A stretch of DNA of 64,000 bases, from contig CM036767.1 in assembly GCA_020796225.1 (NCBI GenBank), positions 21,334,927 to 21,398,926 of the forward strand, given 5' to 3'. Position 1 is the stretch's first letter. Each line of letters starts with the position of its first letter. This stretch comes from Arion vulgaris (Eukaryota; Mollusca; Gastropoda; Stylommatophora; Arionidae). Under the pieces are notes generated by a model. That model searched no databases. It was not told the origin of the DNA and saw only the letters and a list, made by a program, of their open reading frames with translations. This document shows, piece by piece, positions 33,800 to 44,712 of this stretch. The position numbers were made by a program, and so were the translations under genes.

Positions 33800-33985
33800 T
33801 ACAATCTTCTTGCACATTGGTTTGGTAGGCCCTAAACGCATTGACTTCTACACGTTTAGGACACGTGCATCCGATTTCATCCAAACCTCCTTAGTCGCCT
33901 CTTACGACATGTATGGCAGGTAACAGTGGTTCTATTCTTGACACCCCAAATTTGGGCCCCGGTAACCGCTCGGGCATACCGTATA
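33800..33985 (-). repeat. Repeat Y copy beside LN3
   Basis: TTGGTTTGGTAGGCCCTAAA, CTCCTTAGTCGCCTCTTACG, CACCCCAAATTTGGGCCCCG. It abuts the 3' end of the LN3 LINE, as does the copy at 38.59-38.76 kb. Confidence 0.65.
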
Positions 33986-33989
33986 ATAA

Positions 33990-34920
33990 TAATAATAATT
34001 TCGTACCGTTATACGTTACATAGGGCCTGCAAGTAATTTTTCCATACCGCTCTATCCTGGGCAACTCGCTCAATCTCCTCCATGGAACTGAGACCGATAT
34101 TTCCTGCCTGTCTTAGCAAAGTACGTTTCAGGGTCTCCTTTGGTCGACCTCTCCTCTTGAACCCCCTGCATCCCACTTCAATGCCTGCTTTGATATTCGT
34201 TGATCATTTCTCCTCAAGCTGTGTCCAACATATCTCCATCTTCTCTTTCTTATAACAGTTGTCACTAGTGGTTGACCAGACATTTCTCTGATTTCATCAC
34301 TTCTCCTGAATTCGTTCCATTTTATATTCATTATTTTTCGCAAACATCTATTTTCAAATGCATTCAACTTGCTTTCTATATCGTTAGTCATTTTCCAACT
34401 CTTGCTGGCATATGTTAGGATTGATAAAACATTTGAATTGAAAATTTGTAATTTAGTTTTAATACTATATAACTTGCAGTCCCATATTTTATTTAGACTT
34501 TTAAAAGCTGATGTTGCTTTGCCAATTGTATCATAATTTCTTTTTAACATTTCCTGTGCAATCAAAATTGCTACCTAAATAGGTGAACTGCTCTGTTATT
34601 TTTATCATTTTAGATTCCAGTGTGATATCTGCATTACTTGCCATAGGTGTCTTCATTAATTTTGTTTTTCATTGCTTATCTGCAGTCCAACTTTTGATGC
34701 TATAGATGGCAAGTTGTCTGTTTTTCTTTGCATATCTTGGTTGTTTCTACTTAACAAGGCAATATCATCTGCAAAATCCAAATCTTCTAGTTGACTATTT
34801 TCTACGCAATCGATGCTAGTTTCGCCCTGCAACATTTTCGCATCACCCAGTCAATGGCCACTCCAAACAATAGCGGAGAGTCTACCGTATAGAAAGTCTG
34901 AATTTCTCCGCTTCTATTGT
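33990..34920 (-). mobile_element. LN3 LINE RT fragment with FADD motif
   Basis: Minus strand, 5' truncated. Reading around frameshifts: DSPLLFGVAIDWVMRK, then LEDLDFADDIALLSRNNQDM, which includes the RT catalytic (F/Y)xDD block, then QFTYLGSNFDCTG, SAFKSLNKIWDCKLYSIKTK, LSILTYASKSW, CLRKIMNIKWNEFRRSDEIR, TTVIRKRRWRYVGHSLRRND. It ends in an ATT-repeat tail (about 33.99 kb). It is the longest RT fragment in the window and is inactive through stops and frameshifts. The TTVIRKRRWRYVGHSL segment is the parent of the 48-bp array. Confidence 0.88.
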
Positions 34921-34924
34921 AGCC

Positions 34925-35014
34925 TTTGCTCCTTGGAATAAAGTCCATTTGGTCGAAACGTTGCTGTATATTGTTTTTGTACTTTGTAAAACTACAGTAC
35001 TTTGTTTTTACGTG
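34925..35014 (+). mobile_element. Right half of the foldback element
   Basis: GGTCGAAACGTTGCTGTATA and AAACTACAGTACTTTGTTTT match the right inverted repeat of 44.52-44.62 kb. It continues into the 49-bp array. The left inverted repeat is absent here. Confidence 0.8.
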
Positions 35015-38000
35015 TTTCACTATTGTTATATAGTTTTACTACAGTCTTCCTTTATATCGAGTGTTTCACCATTGCTATATAGTTTTACTACAGTCTTCCC
35101 TTATATCGAGTGTTTCACTATTGTTACATAGTTTTACTGCAGTCTTTCCTTATATCGAGTGTTTCACCATTGTTACATAGTTTTACTGCAGTCTTCCCTT
35201 ATATCGAGTGTTTCACCATTGTTACATAGTTTTACTGCAGTCTTCCCTTATATCGAGTGTTTCACCATTGTTACATAGTTTTACTGCAGTCTTTCCTTAT
35301 ATCGAGTGTTTCACCATTGTTACATAGTTTTACTGCAGTCTTTCCTTATATCGAGTGTTTCACCATTGTTACATAGTTTTACTGCAGTTTTCCCTTATAT
35401 CGAGTGTTTCACCATTGTTACATAGTTTTACTACAGTCTTCTCTTATATCGAGTGTTTCACTATTGTTATATAGTTTTACTACAGTCTTCTCTTATATCG
35501 AGTGTTTCACCATTGTTACATAGTTTTACTGCAGTCTTTCCTTATATCGAGTGTTTCACCATTGTTACATAGTTTTACTGCAGTCTTCCCTTATATCGAG
35601 TGTTTCACCATTGTTACATAGTTTTACTGCAGTCTTCCTTTATATCGAGTGTTTCACCATTGTTACATAGTTTTACTGCAGTCTTTCCTTATATCGAGTG
35701 TTTCACCATTGTTACATAGTTTTACTGCAGTCTTCCTTTATATCGAGTGTTTCACCATTGTTACATAGTTTTACTGCAGTCTTCCTTTATATCGAGTGTT
35801 TCACCATTGCTACATAGTTTTACTACAGTCTTTCCTTATATCGAGTGTTTCACCATTGTTACATAGTTTTACTGCAGTCTTCCCTTATATCGAGTGTTTC
35901 ACCATTGTTACATAGTTTTACTGCAGTTTTCCCTTATATTGAAGTGTTTCACCATTGTTACATAGTTTTACTGCAGTCTTCCCTTATATCGAGTGTTTCA
36001 CCATTGTTACATAGTTTTACTGCAGTCTTCCCTTATATTGAAGTGTTTCACCATTGTTACATAGTTTTACTGCAGTCTCCCCTTATATCGAGTGTTTCAC
36101 TATTGTAACATAGTTTTACTGCAGTCTTCCTTTATATCATTGCTACATAGTTTTACTGCAGTCTTCCTTATATCGAGTGTTTCACTATTGTTACATAGTT
36201 TTACTACAGTCTTCCCTTATATCGTGTGTTTCACCATTGTTACATAGTTTTACTACAGTCTTCCCTTATATCGTGTGTTTCACCATTGTTACATAGTTTT
36301 ACTACAGTCTTCCTTATATCAGTGTTTCACCATTGTTACATAGTTTTACTGCAGTCTTCCCTTATATCGAGTATTTCACCATTGTTACATAGTTTTACTG
36401 CAGTCTTCTCTTATATCGAGTGTTTCACCATTGTTACATAGTTTTACTACAGTCTTCCCTTATATCGAGTGTTTCACCATTGTTACATAGTTTTACTGTA
36501 GTCTTCTCTTATATCGAGTGTTTCACCATTGTTACATAGTTTTACTGTAGTCTTTCCTTATATCGAGTGTTTCACCATTGTTACATAGTTTTACTACAGT
36601 CTTCCCTTATATCGAGTGTTTCACCATTGTTACATAGTTTTACTGCAGTCTTATCTTATATCGAGTGTTTCACCATTGTTACATAGTTTTACTGCAGTCT
36701 TCCCTTATATCGAGTGTTTCACCATTGTTACATAGTTTTACTACAGTCTTCCTTATATCGAGTGTTTCATCATTGCTACATAGTTTTACTACAGTCTTCC
36801 CTTATATCGTGTGTTTCACTATTGTTACATAGTTTTACTGCAGTCTTCCCTTATATCGTGTGTTTCACCATTGTTACATAGTTTTACTGCAGTCTTTCCT
36901 TATATCGAGTGTTTCACCATTGTTACATAGTTTTACTGCAGTCTTTCCTTATATCGAGTGTTTCACCATTGCTACATAGTTTTACTGCAGTCTTCCCTTA
37001 TATCGAGTGTTTCGCTATTGCTACATAGTTTACTACAGTCTTCCTTATATCGAGTGTTTCACCATTGTTACATAGTTTTACTGCAGTCTTTCCTTATATC
37101 GAGTGTTTCACCATTGTTACATAGTTTTACTGCAGTCTTCCCTTATATCGAGTGTTTCACCATTGTTACATAGTTTTACTACAGTCTTCCTTATATCGAG
37201 TGTTTCATCATTGCTACATAGTTTTACTACAGTCTTCCTTATATCGAGTGTTTCATCATTGCTACATAGTTTTACTACAGTCTTCCCTTATATCGTGTGT
37301 TTCACTATTGTTACATAGTTTTACTGCAGTCTTCCCTTATATCGTGTGTTTCACCATTGTAACATAGTTTTACTGCAGTCTTCCCTTATATCGACTGTTT
37401 CGCTATTGCTACATAGTTTTACTACAGTCTTCCCTTATATCGACTGTTTCGCTATTGTTACATAGTTTTACTGCAGTCTTTCCTTATATCGAGTGTTTCA
37501 CCATTGCTACATAGTTTTACTACAGTCTTCCCTTATATCGAGTGTTTCACCATTGCTACATAGTTTTACTGCAGTCTTCCCTTATATCTAGTGTTTCACC
37601 ATTGTTACATAGTTTTACTGCAGTCTTCCCTTATATCGAGTGTTTCACCATTGTTACATAGTTTTACTGCAGTCTTCCCTTATATCGAGTGTTTCACCAT
37701 TGCTACATAGTTTTACTGCAGTCTTCCCTTATATCGAGTATTTCACCATTGTTACATAGTTTTACTGCAGTCTTCCCTTATATCGAGTGTTTCACCATTG
37801 TTACATAGTTTTACTGCAGTCTTTCCTTATATCGAGTGTTTCACCATTGTTACATAGTTTTACTGCAGTCTTTCCTTATATCGAGTGTTTCACCATTGTT
37901 ACATAGTTTTACTGCAGTCTTTCCTTATATCGAGTGTTTCACCATTGTTACATAGTTTTACTACAGTCTTCTCTTATATCGAGTGTTTGCATTGCTACAT

Positions 38001-38515
38001 AGTTTTACTACAGTCTTCCCTTATATCGACTGTTTCACTATTGTAACATAGTTTTACTGCAGTCTTTCCTTATATCGAGTGTTTCACCATTGCTACATAG
38101 TTTTACTGCAGTCTTCCTTATATCGAGTGTTTCGCCATTGCTACATAGTTTTACTACAGTCTTCCCTTATATCGACTGTTTCGCTATTGTTACATAGTTT
38201 TACTGCAGTTTTCCCTTATATCGAGTGTTTCACCATTGCTACATAGTTTTACTACAGTCTTCCCTTATATCGAGTGTTTCACCATTGCTACATAGTTTTA
38301 CTGCAGTCTTCCTTATATCGAGTGTTTCACCATTGCTACATAGTTTTACTGCAGTCTTCCCTTATATCGTGTGTTTCACTATTGTTACATAGTTTTACTG
38401 TAGTCTTTCCTTATATCGAGTGTTTCACCATTGTTACATAGTTTTACTGCAGTCTTTCCTTATATCGAGTGTTTCACCATTGTTACATAGTTTTACTGCA
38501 GTCTTTCCTTATATC
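35015..38515. repeat. 49-bp minisatellite, ~71 units
   Basis: Unit TTTCACCATTGTTACATAGT followed by TTTACTGCAGTCTTCCCTTA and TATCGAGTG. The first unit starts exactly where the foldback element's right inverted repeat ends, and its sequence equals the single-copy tail of the copies at 2.66-2.71 and 44.62-44.66 kb. Many units carry single-base indels or CTGCAG/CTACAG, CCA/CTA substitutions. Confidence 0.97.
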
Positions 38516-38589
38516 GTCTCTTAAAAAATACTTCAAAACAAATGATTGATTATGATTGGACGATCAATTAATGTGTTTACGTTGCAAAT

Positions 38590-38760
38590 TGGTTTGGTAG
38601 GCCCCTAAACGGATATACTTTTAGGACACGTTTAGGACACATGCATTCGACTTCAGTCAAACCTCCTTAGACGCCTCTTACGACATGCGTGGCAGGTAAC
38701 AGTGGTTCTATTCTGTACACCCCAAATTTGGGATCCGGTAAACATTCGAGCGGTATTATT
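38590..38760 (-). repeat. Repeat Y copy
   Basis: Matches 33.80-33.99 kb (TTGGTTTGGTAGGCCCCTAA, CACCCCAAATTTGGGATCCG). Confidence 0.65.
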
Positions 38761-38783
38761 ATCATTGACCTGGCTCTCTGGTC

Positions 38784-39455
38784 AACTGTTATAAGAAAGA
38801 GAAGATGGAAATATGTTGGACACACCTTGACAACTGTTATAAGAAAGAGAAGATGGAAATATGTTGGACACACCTTGACAACTGTTATAAGAAAGAGAAG
38901 ATGGAAATATGTTGGACACACCGTGACAACTGTTATAAGAAAGAGAAGATGGAAATATGTTGGACACACCTTGACAACTGTTATAAGAAAGAGAAGATGG
39001 AAATATGTTGGACACACCTTGACAACTGTTATAAGAAAGAGAAGATGGAAATATGTTGGACACACCGTGACAACTGTTATAAGAAAGAGAAGATGGAAAT
39101 ATGTTGGACACACCTTGACAACTGTTATAAGAAAGAGAAGATGGAAATATGTTGGACACACCGTGACAACTGTTATAAGAAAGAGAAGATGGAAATATGT
39201 TGGACACACCTTGACAACTGTTATAAGAAAGAGAAGATGGAAATATGTTGGACACACCTTGACAACTGTTATAAGAAAGAGAAGATGGAAATATGTTGGA
39301 CACACCTTGACAACTGTTATAAGAAAGAGAAGATGGAAATATGTTGGACACACCTTGACAACTGTTATAAGAAAGAGAAGATGGAAATATGTTGGACACA
39401 CCTTGACAACTGTTATAAGAAAGAGAAGATGGAAATATGTTGGACACACCTTGAG
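38784..39455 (+). repeat. 48-bp array of a LINE ORF2 segment, 14 units
   Basis: Each unit encodes the 16 residues TVIRKRRWKYVGHTLT (or HTVT). The last unit runs on into the normal LINE sequence GHTLRRNDQRILKQALEW. Unit variants read L L V L L V L V then five L before the final unit. The single-copy form is TTVIRKRRWRYVGHSLRRN in the LN3 copy at 34.2 kb. Confidence 0.95.
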
Positions 39456-39667
39456 AAGAAATGATCAAAGAATACTAAAGCAGGCATTGGAGTGGAATGC
39501 AAAAATGTTCAAGAAAGAGAGGACGTCAAATGCAAACCCTGAAACTAACTTTATTGAGAGAGGTAAGAAACATCGGACTCAATTCCATGGAAGAGATTGA
39601 GCGAGTTGCCCAGGACAGAGCGGAATGGAGAACTTACTTGTAGGCCTTATGCAACGTATAACGGTAC

Positions 39668-39690
<23 letters not shown>
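39440..39690 (+). mobile_element. LN3 LINE ORF2 C-terminus and 3' end
   Basis: Continues the array in frame: LRRNDQRILKQALEWNAK, then after indels SMEEIERVAQDRAEWRTYL and CRPYATYNGTR, identical in plan to the minus-strand copy at 34.0-34.2 kb. It ends in an (AT)n run. Confidence 0.85.

Positions 39691-39707
<17 letters not shown>
39669..39707. repeat. (AT)n microsatellite at LN3 tail
   Basis: AT run exactly where the other LN3 copy has an ATT tail; probably tail-derived. 39.71-40.30 kb has no recognised feature. Confidence 0.9.
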
Positions 39708-39710
<3 letters not shown>

Positions 39711-40312
39711 CTATTAAGATTAAAATCGGAGACCGGAGTAAAAAACAAAACACAAATCATCCACAACAAGAGCAACAATGTACACATCCAAGCAAATCCA
39801 CAAAATAGCAAATAAAGAGATTTACCTCAACAGATAAGTCACGGAACATCAACATCGTAGTAGTAAAACTAAGTGCTCTAGAGGCAAAATCAAGACTTTA
39901 AAAATAGAAGCAGTAGTTTCGTCGTTCCGGTAGATTTAGCAATGATTACCGTGGAGATTGAAAGCTGACAACACAAGCAATCTAACTCCACTCATAAACG
40001 CAATGAAAAGCACAGAAAAGTGCCACAATTTGTGGTCAACGAAATCACCAGGGTAGAAACGCCTACATAATTTGAAATTCGATTTTGTAAGAGTTAAAAT
40101 GAAATCGTAGTATTTTGTTATAGTCGCTGGCATGCATGAGCTATTTTCTCAATTACTGTTTTCCCCCTCAATTTATTCTCATTCAATTTACTCCCATTCA
40201 ATGTCACTAAATTAAATTGCGATAAATACAGAAATAAGTGTAATAGGCTGTTTTACCGAAGCAAGAGCATGGACAATTTAAGCAACCAACGTAGCGATCG
40301 AAATGCGTTCAT

Positions 40313-40514
40313 CAGGTTAACAAGACAGTCACACTGTGTGTGTTATGTTATCTTAATGGAGACATGTTGGTGGATATTACGATTTTGTTTAATTTCTTAC
40401 ATTTTCTTCTTATTTTCTATATTTCTGATGTGTCTTTCATCGTTCAGGGTATGCCAAGAGCTCTGCATGGTAGGTGCTCTAGACACCAGGTTAACAAGAC
40501 AATCACACTGTGTG
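40313..40514 (+). repeat. 28-bp direct repeats 174 bp apart
   Basis: CAGGTTAACAAGACAGTCAC (40313) and CAGGTTAACAAGACAATCAC (40487) both continue ACTGTGTG: 28 bp with one mismatch. This could be a local duplication or the flanks of an inserted 146-bp segment. Confidence 0.7.
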
Positions 40515-40589
40515 GACATCACCAGGGATGGCAGTAGTATAGGTGATTTGACAATGACGTCAGTACAGGCGGAACGGGACTTCTGGACT

Positions 40590-40880
40590 AGGAGAGAAAG
40601 GAATGAAATACAACCAACCACCAATAACAGCATACAAAAAAGAGATCGGGTACTAGAGCTAAGGGAAGACCAAGAAAAGATGGATAGACAATATCAAGAC
40701 CACACTACAAAAACAAGGATATAACACAACAAGGACGACTCATCTAGCCCTAGAACGCAAATTAAAGCTCACATCCCTACGGCAAGAGTGGACAGCCAGC
40801 TACAGCTTCCACCTGGGAATAGACAAAAGACAATAGATAGAGAAAGAGAGAGAAATAGAGAAAGAGAGAGAGTATTGTAA
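40590..40880 (+). mobile_element. LN5 LINE 3' end remnant
   Basis: ACCAATAACAGCATACAAAA, GACGACTCATCTAGCCCTAG and AGTGGACAGCCAGC match 0.78-1.0 kb and the reversed 45.43-45.7 kb copy. It ends in a GA-rich tail. Confidence 0.65.
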
Positions 40881-40904
40881 TCCGTGGTTCCCTGCAACAT
40901 AAGA

Positions 40905-41260
40905 CGACCTACTCAGAAGGGAAAACCAAAATTTCTACTTAATGATGGCTGGTTTTTGTAAGTGTTTGATAGCACACTGTAATGTTTTCTGCAATTTTAC
41001 AAAATTATACGAGTCCATGGTAATTTATTGATGCAAAATGTTAATAATATTGATATTCCTTAATGTTAATCTTAATTTGTAACATAATATAACCTTGCGT
41101 TAACATGTTGCGTTATTTTAAAAATGAATTTGTCTCTATCTAATTAACAATACTGGAATGCGAGGTAACGCGACGGTTGTGGTCTGATTTTCGAGATTTT
41201 GTGTACCTGAGCCCGCCGGCCGTAAGTTATCGGAGGCCACGTGTAATCATATTATGGGAT
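40905..41260 (-). mobile_element. SINE-F copy without insertions
   Basis: Minus strand reference for the family: GCGGGCTCAGGTACACAAAA, CTCGCATTCCAGTATTG, AATAACGCAACATGTTAACG, ACAAAAACCAGCC. The tRNA-like head itself is truncated here. Confidence 0.65.
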
Positions 41261-41372
41261 TGAACAAGACAGTAGAAGTAGTAGAAGAAGATCTTCAAGA
41301 CAATTTTTAATGATAAACTCTTCTAGGTTAAAGAAACTTGAGCAAGAATATTAGAATAACCATTGTTGCTAT

Positions 41373-41594
41373 ATGACAAAACGGAAATCATTGCAAGTGA
41401 AGCCAAACATTGAAGCACCCACAGCTGTGGTATAAATTGTAAGTGATGCATACTATGAAATTACTGTCACTCCAACACGTCTCAACAAGCACTTTGAACA
41501 CAAGCGAAGCTCGGTCTTTGAAGAATGCCTGTCTTCATTTACACCTGCATTGAAACACTGTTTTTTCTCTGAAGAAATCATATTGAGTTGCTAG
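41373..41594 (+). pseudogene. Possible hAT/BED-finger transposase N-terminus
   Basis: A single frame of 74 codons with one internal stop: MTKRKSLQVKPNIEAPTAVV, stop, then ITVTPTRLNKHFEHKRSS. The basic start and P(S/T)RLxxHFE block resemble the second half of a BED zinc finger of hAT transposases or ZBED proteins. The CxxC half is not visible and nothing follows, so this is tentative. Confidence 0.3.
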
Positions 41595-41726
41595 CATTGT
41601 TGTCTACTGTTTTGTGAGATTTGTGAAGAAAATGATGACAGTAGACAAAATAACACGAAAACTCATTTCAGATTAAGTATAAATCTTTGCTGGTCGTTTT
41701 TGTAGTTTTGTTGATGCTGGTAGTTA

Positions 41727-42465
41727 TAAGGATGGTGGTATTCATAGTTGTAGTGATGGTGGTATTCATAGTTGTAGTGATGGTGGTATTCATAGTTGTA
41801 GTGATGGTGGTATTCATAGTTGTAGTGATGGTGGTATTCATAGTTGTAGTGATGGTGGTATTCATAGTTGTAGTGATGATGGTATTCATAGTTGTAGTGA
41901 TGATGGTATTCATAGTTGTATGATGGTGGTGTTCATTGTTGTATGATGGTGGTATTCATAGTTGTAGTGATGATGGTATTCATAGTTGTAGTGATGGTGG
42001 TGTTCATAGTTGTATGATGGTGGTGTTCATAGTTGTATGATGGTGGTATTCATAGTTGTATGATGGTGGTGTTCATAGTTGTATGATGGTGGTATTCATA
42101 GTTGTATGATGGTGGTATTTATAGTTGTAGTGATGATGGTATTCATAGTTGTAAGGATGATGGTATTCATAGTTGTATGATGGTGGTATTCATAGTTGTA
42201 GTGATGGTGGTATTCATAGTTGTAGTGATGGTGGTATTCATAGTTGTAGTGATGGTGGTATTCATAGTTGTAGTGATGATGGTATTCATAGTTGTAGTGA
42301 TGATGGTATTCATAGTTGTAGTGATGATGGTATTCATAGTTGCAGTGATGATGGTATTCATATTTGTAGTGATGGTGGTATTCATAGTTGTAAGGATGGT
42401 GGTATTCATAGTTGTAGTGATGGTGGTGTTCATAGTTGTATGATGGTGGTGTTGTTAGTTGTAAT
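41727..42465. repeat. 24-bp minisatellite (with 21-bp form)
   Basis: About 31 units of GATGGTGGTATTCATAGTTG plus TAGT, and shorter units lacking three bases. It runs into a SINE-C 3' end at about 42.47 kb whose GCAATGATGATGGTCTTATC resembles the unit. Confidence 0.95.
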
Positions 42466-42469
42466 GATG

Positions 42470-42598
42470 ATGGTCAAAATTACATCGGGGACACTCGCCG
42501 ATGCTACCAGGTTGGTGCCCTATAGCTGAGATCTTCTTGTGTACGAAATAGATCGGGGCACATATGATTACTCACGAAAGTGCAATGATGATGGTCTT

Positions 42599-42639
<41 letters not shown>

Positions 42640-42640
42640 G
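42470..42640 (+). mobile_element. SINE-C 3' end with (AATC)n tail
   Basis: AAAATTACATCGGGGACACT, ATCGGGGCACATATGATTAC, AGTGCAATGATGATGG and then (AATC)n, the tail also seen reversed at 51.18 and 60.28 kb. Confidence 0.8.
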
Positions 42641-42929
42641 CAAACAAATCAAATAAAGATGGTGGTGTTGTTAGCAGTATTCATGGTGACATTATTAGTT
42701 GCACTCATGGTGGGCTGTTAGTTTGTAGTAATGGTTGGTGTTGGTAGCTGTAGTTATAGTGGTATTTGTAATTATAGCAATGGCGATTTTCTTGGTTGAA
42801 AACAAACTTGCTGAAGAGTAAATATTTATACTCAATATCTATTTGCAACCACAGTATTAAATTTGACGTCAAGATAATCACCAACAAAGCTGCAATATAG
42901 CAAATAAAATCACAGGACAAATGGCATCA

Positions 42930-43895
42930 ATTTGGAAATGCAAACATGTCAACATGAACATTACAAGAAAATTGTACAACACAATCTTTCTCCCAATATT
43001 ATGAGATCTGTGCTAAACCTTGACGTTGACATCAAACGATAGAAGAAAACTAGTCACGACAGAGATGAAGTATCTACGCAGAATCTTCTTCTTCTTCTTC
43101 AGCGATCTCTGGTCATGCGCTTAATTTACTGTGGACCACAAACTGGGCAGACAGCTTCAGGTCTGTCAGGTTTCCCAAAGCTTAGTTTTCAGGTCGACTG
43201 GGTGTGGCCACATGTTGCTTCTCAGCTCACACAGAAGAGGACAGTCTTGCAGGATATGTTCTGGTGTCTGTTCTGCCTGCTGACACTGGCAGAGAGCTGT
43301 TTGACTTATTCCTAGTCTGTATAAGTGTTTGTTGAGTCTGCAGTGTCCCGTGCGTAGTCGAAATATAATGACCTGGTCTGTTCTGCTTAGGTCTTTGAGG
43401 AGTCTTTTCCATAATCATATCCAGTGTTTGTCTTCCAGTCTACTGCAGATTTTCTCTGTATGAGGGTTTTGACCTCTTGAAAAGACAAGGGTTGGTAAAT
43501 TTGCTCTTTGGCACTGCCCTCCTTAGCTAAGACATCAGCACTCTCATTGCCTGCAATGCCACAATGATGGAGTATCAGAAGAGATCAATTTAGAAATGAA
43601 GACACTAGTGGGCACAACATCAGTACTGAACTTCTTCAAGAAACAACAAATTAAATGGTTCGGTCACATAAGCAGATTACCAACAGACAGTGCTCCTCAA
43701 AGAGTATTGCTACTCTGCTACAGTGGATAGAAAACAAAAAGGCGTCTACGAAAAAGGTGGACCTCAGACCTAACAGATTCTGTGAGAAACACTGTTTAAG
43801 AAGCGCATACAAACGCTCGTTCTAGAAATCTCTTCTTATCCTGACGGAGTGAGGTAAAACAGGATTAGAGAACAGAAGAAGAAGAAGAAGAAGAA
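42930..43895 (+). mobile_element. LN6 LINE split by a JK2 insertion
   Basis: Left part (42.93-43.085 kb): RKLYNTIFLPIL and LVTTEMKYLRRI. Right part (43.56-43.895 kb): LNFFKKQQIKWFGHISRLPT, DSAPQRVLLLCYSG, RRLRKRWTSDLTDSVRNTV, SRNLFLS, ending in a long GAA tail. The order fits one ORF2 C-terminus opened by the reversed element between. Confidence 0.8.
43087..43555 (-). mobile_element. JK2 Jockey-type LINE 3' end, nested
   Basis: Minus strand: LHHCGIAGNESADVLAKEGS (end of RNase H), LNKHLYRLGISQTALCQCQQ, AEQTPEHILQDCPLLCELRS, NMWPHPVDLK, ending in a GAA tail that marks its 3' end at 43.09 kb. This copy keeps the C...H...C spacing that 22.6 kb has lost. Confidence 0.85.
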
Positions 43896-43934
43896 GATAA
43901 TCATCTAATTTTAATACCTGTTTTTATTTGACTC

Positions 43935-44712
43935 ATAAAGAAGAAGAAGAAGATGCGTTGCCTGTGAAAAGGTATCAACAACACCAGAAAAGACATAGTT
44001 ACCAACATCAGCATAAGAAAGAATGTTGGCACAGAACCTTGCTTGAATTACATTGAGAAACAAAGAATGAAGTGGTTTGGCCACTCAACAAGAATGCACC
44101 CAAACTCCACAGTATACAGAGTCTTCTACAACAGCACATCAGGAAAAAAAGCCGAGAGGAAGACTACCAAATAGATGGTTAGATGGCATAGCAGAATCTT
44201 GTCAAAGAGCAAAAATAACAATCACTCAAGCCACCAGAACAGCGCAAAACAAAAATAGAAATACACAACACTTGGCAACAACCCAGTAATGGCGAAACAC
44301 GTAAAACAAAGTACTGTAGTTTTACAAAATACAAAACAATAACAATACACAGCAACGTTTCGACTAAAAGGCCTTTATCAAGCAAACGATACAAGAGATG
44401 TGAAGAATTTCGGTCCTAAAATGAAAATAAGGAACTAAAAACGAAAAACTTTATAAACTTGTTGTTTGACTCTACATGTTGTGTGTTGTGCGAGAAGTGA
44501 AATTCTTAACCTCGCTTGTATCCTTTGCTTGATAAAGGCCTTTTGGTCGAAACATTGATGTATATTGTTATTGTTTTTGTATTTTGTAAAACTAGAGTAC
44601 TTTGTTTTTTACGGGTTTCGCCATTTCTTCATAGTTTTACTGCAGTTCTTCCCTTATATCGATAACAACCCGGTAACAGTGTGACGACAAAAGAAGAAGA
44701 AGAAGAAGAAGC
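43935..44712 (+). mobile_element. LN4 LINE 3' end split by foldback element
   Basis: MKWFGHSTRMHPNSTVYRVF and RWLDGIAESCQRAKITITQA (partly frame-shifted) to CAACAACCCAGTAA. After the insertion it resumes CGGTAACAGTGTGACGAC and ends in a GAA tail at 44.71 kb. Confidence 0.85.
44290..44663 (+). mobile_element. Foldback element, 374 bp
   Basis: Left GGCGAAACACGTAAAACAAA inverts with the right ACTTTGTTTTTTACGGGTTT and CGCC. The inverted repeats extend about 100 bp, through CAACGTTTCGACTAAAAGGC. One 49-bp tail unit follows the right repeat. It is flanked by AACAACCCAGTAA (44277-44289) and AACAACCCGGTAA (44664-44676): a 13-bp duplication of LN4 sequence with one mismatch. Confidence 0.88.

Noticed and set aside
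33990..34920. Functional reverse transcriptase
   Set aside because: The FADD block is present but the fragment lacks the N-terminal RT blocks and endonuclease and has several frameshifts.
35015..38515. Hammerhead ribozyme or other self-cleaving motif in the 49-bp unit
   Set aside because: I looked for a CTGANGA...GAAA arrangement on both strands of the unit and did not find it.
40450..40490. Possible small exon after the pyrimidine-rich acceptor-like TTCATCGTTCAG
   Set aside because: No branch of supporting evidence; the adjacent direct repeat makes a duplication origin more likely.
42598..42640. Independent (AATC)n microsatellite
   Set aside because: It is the tail of a SINE-C copy; the same tail occurs at the ends of the SINE-C copies at 51.2 and 60.3 kb.
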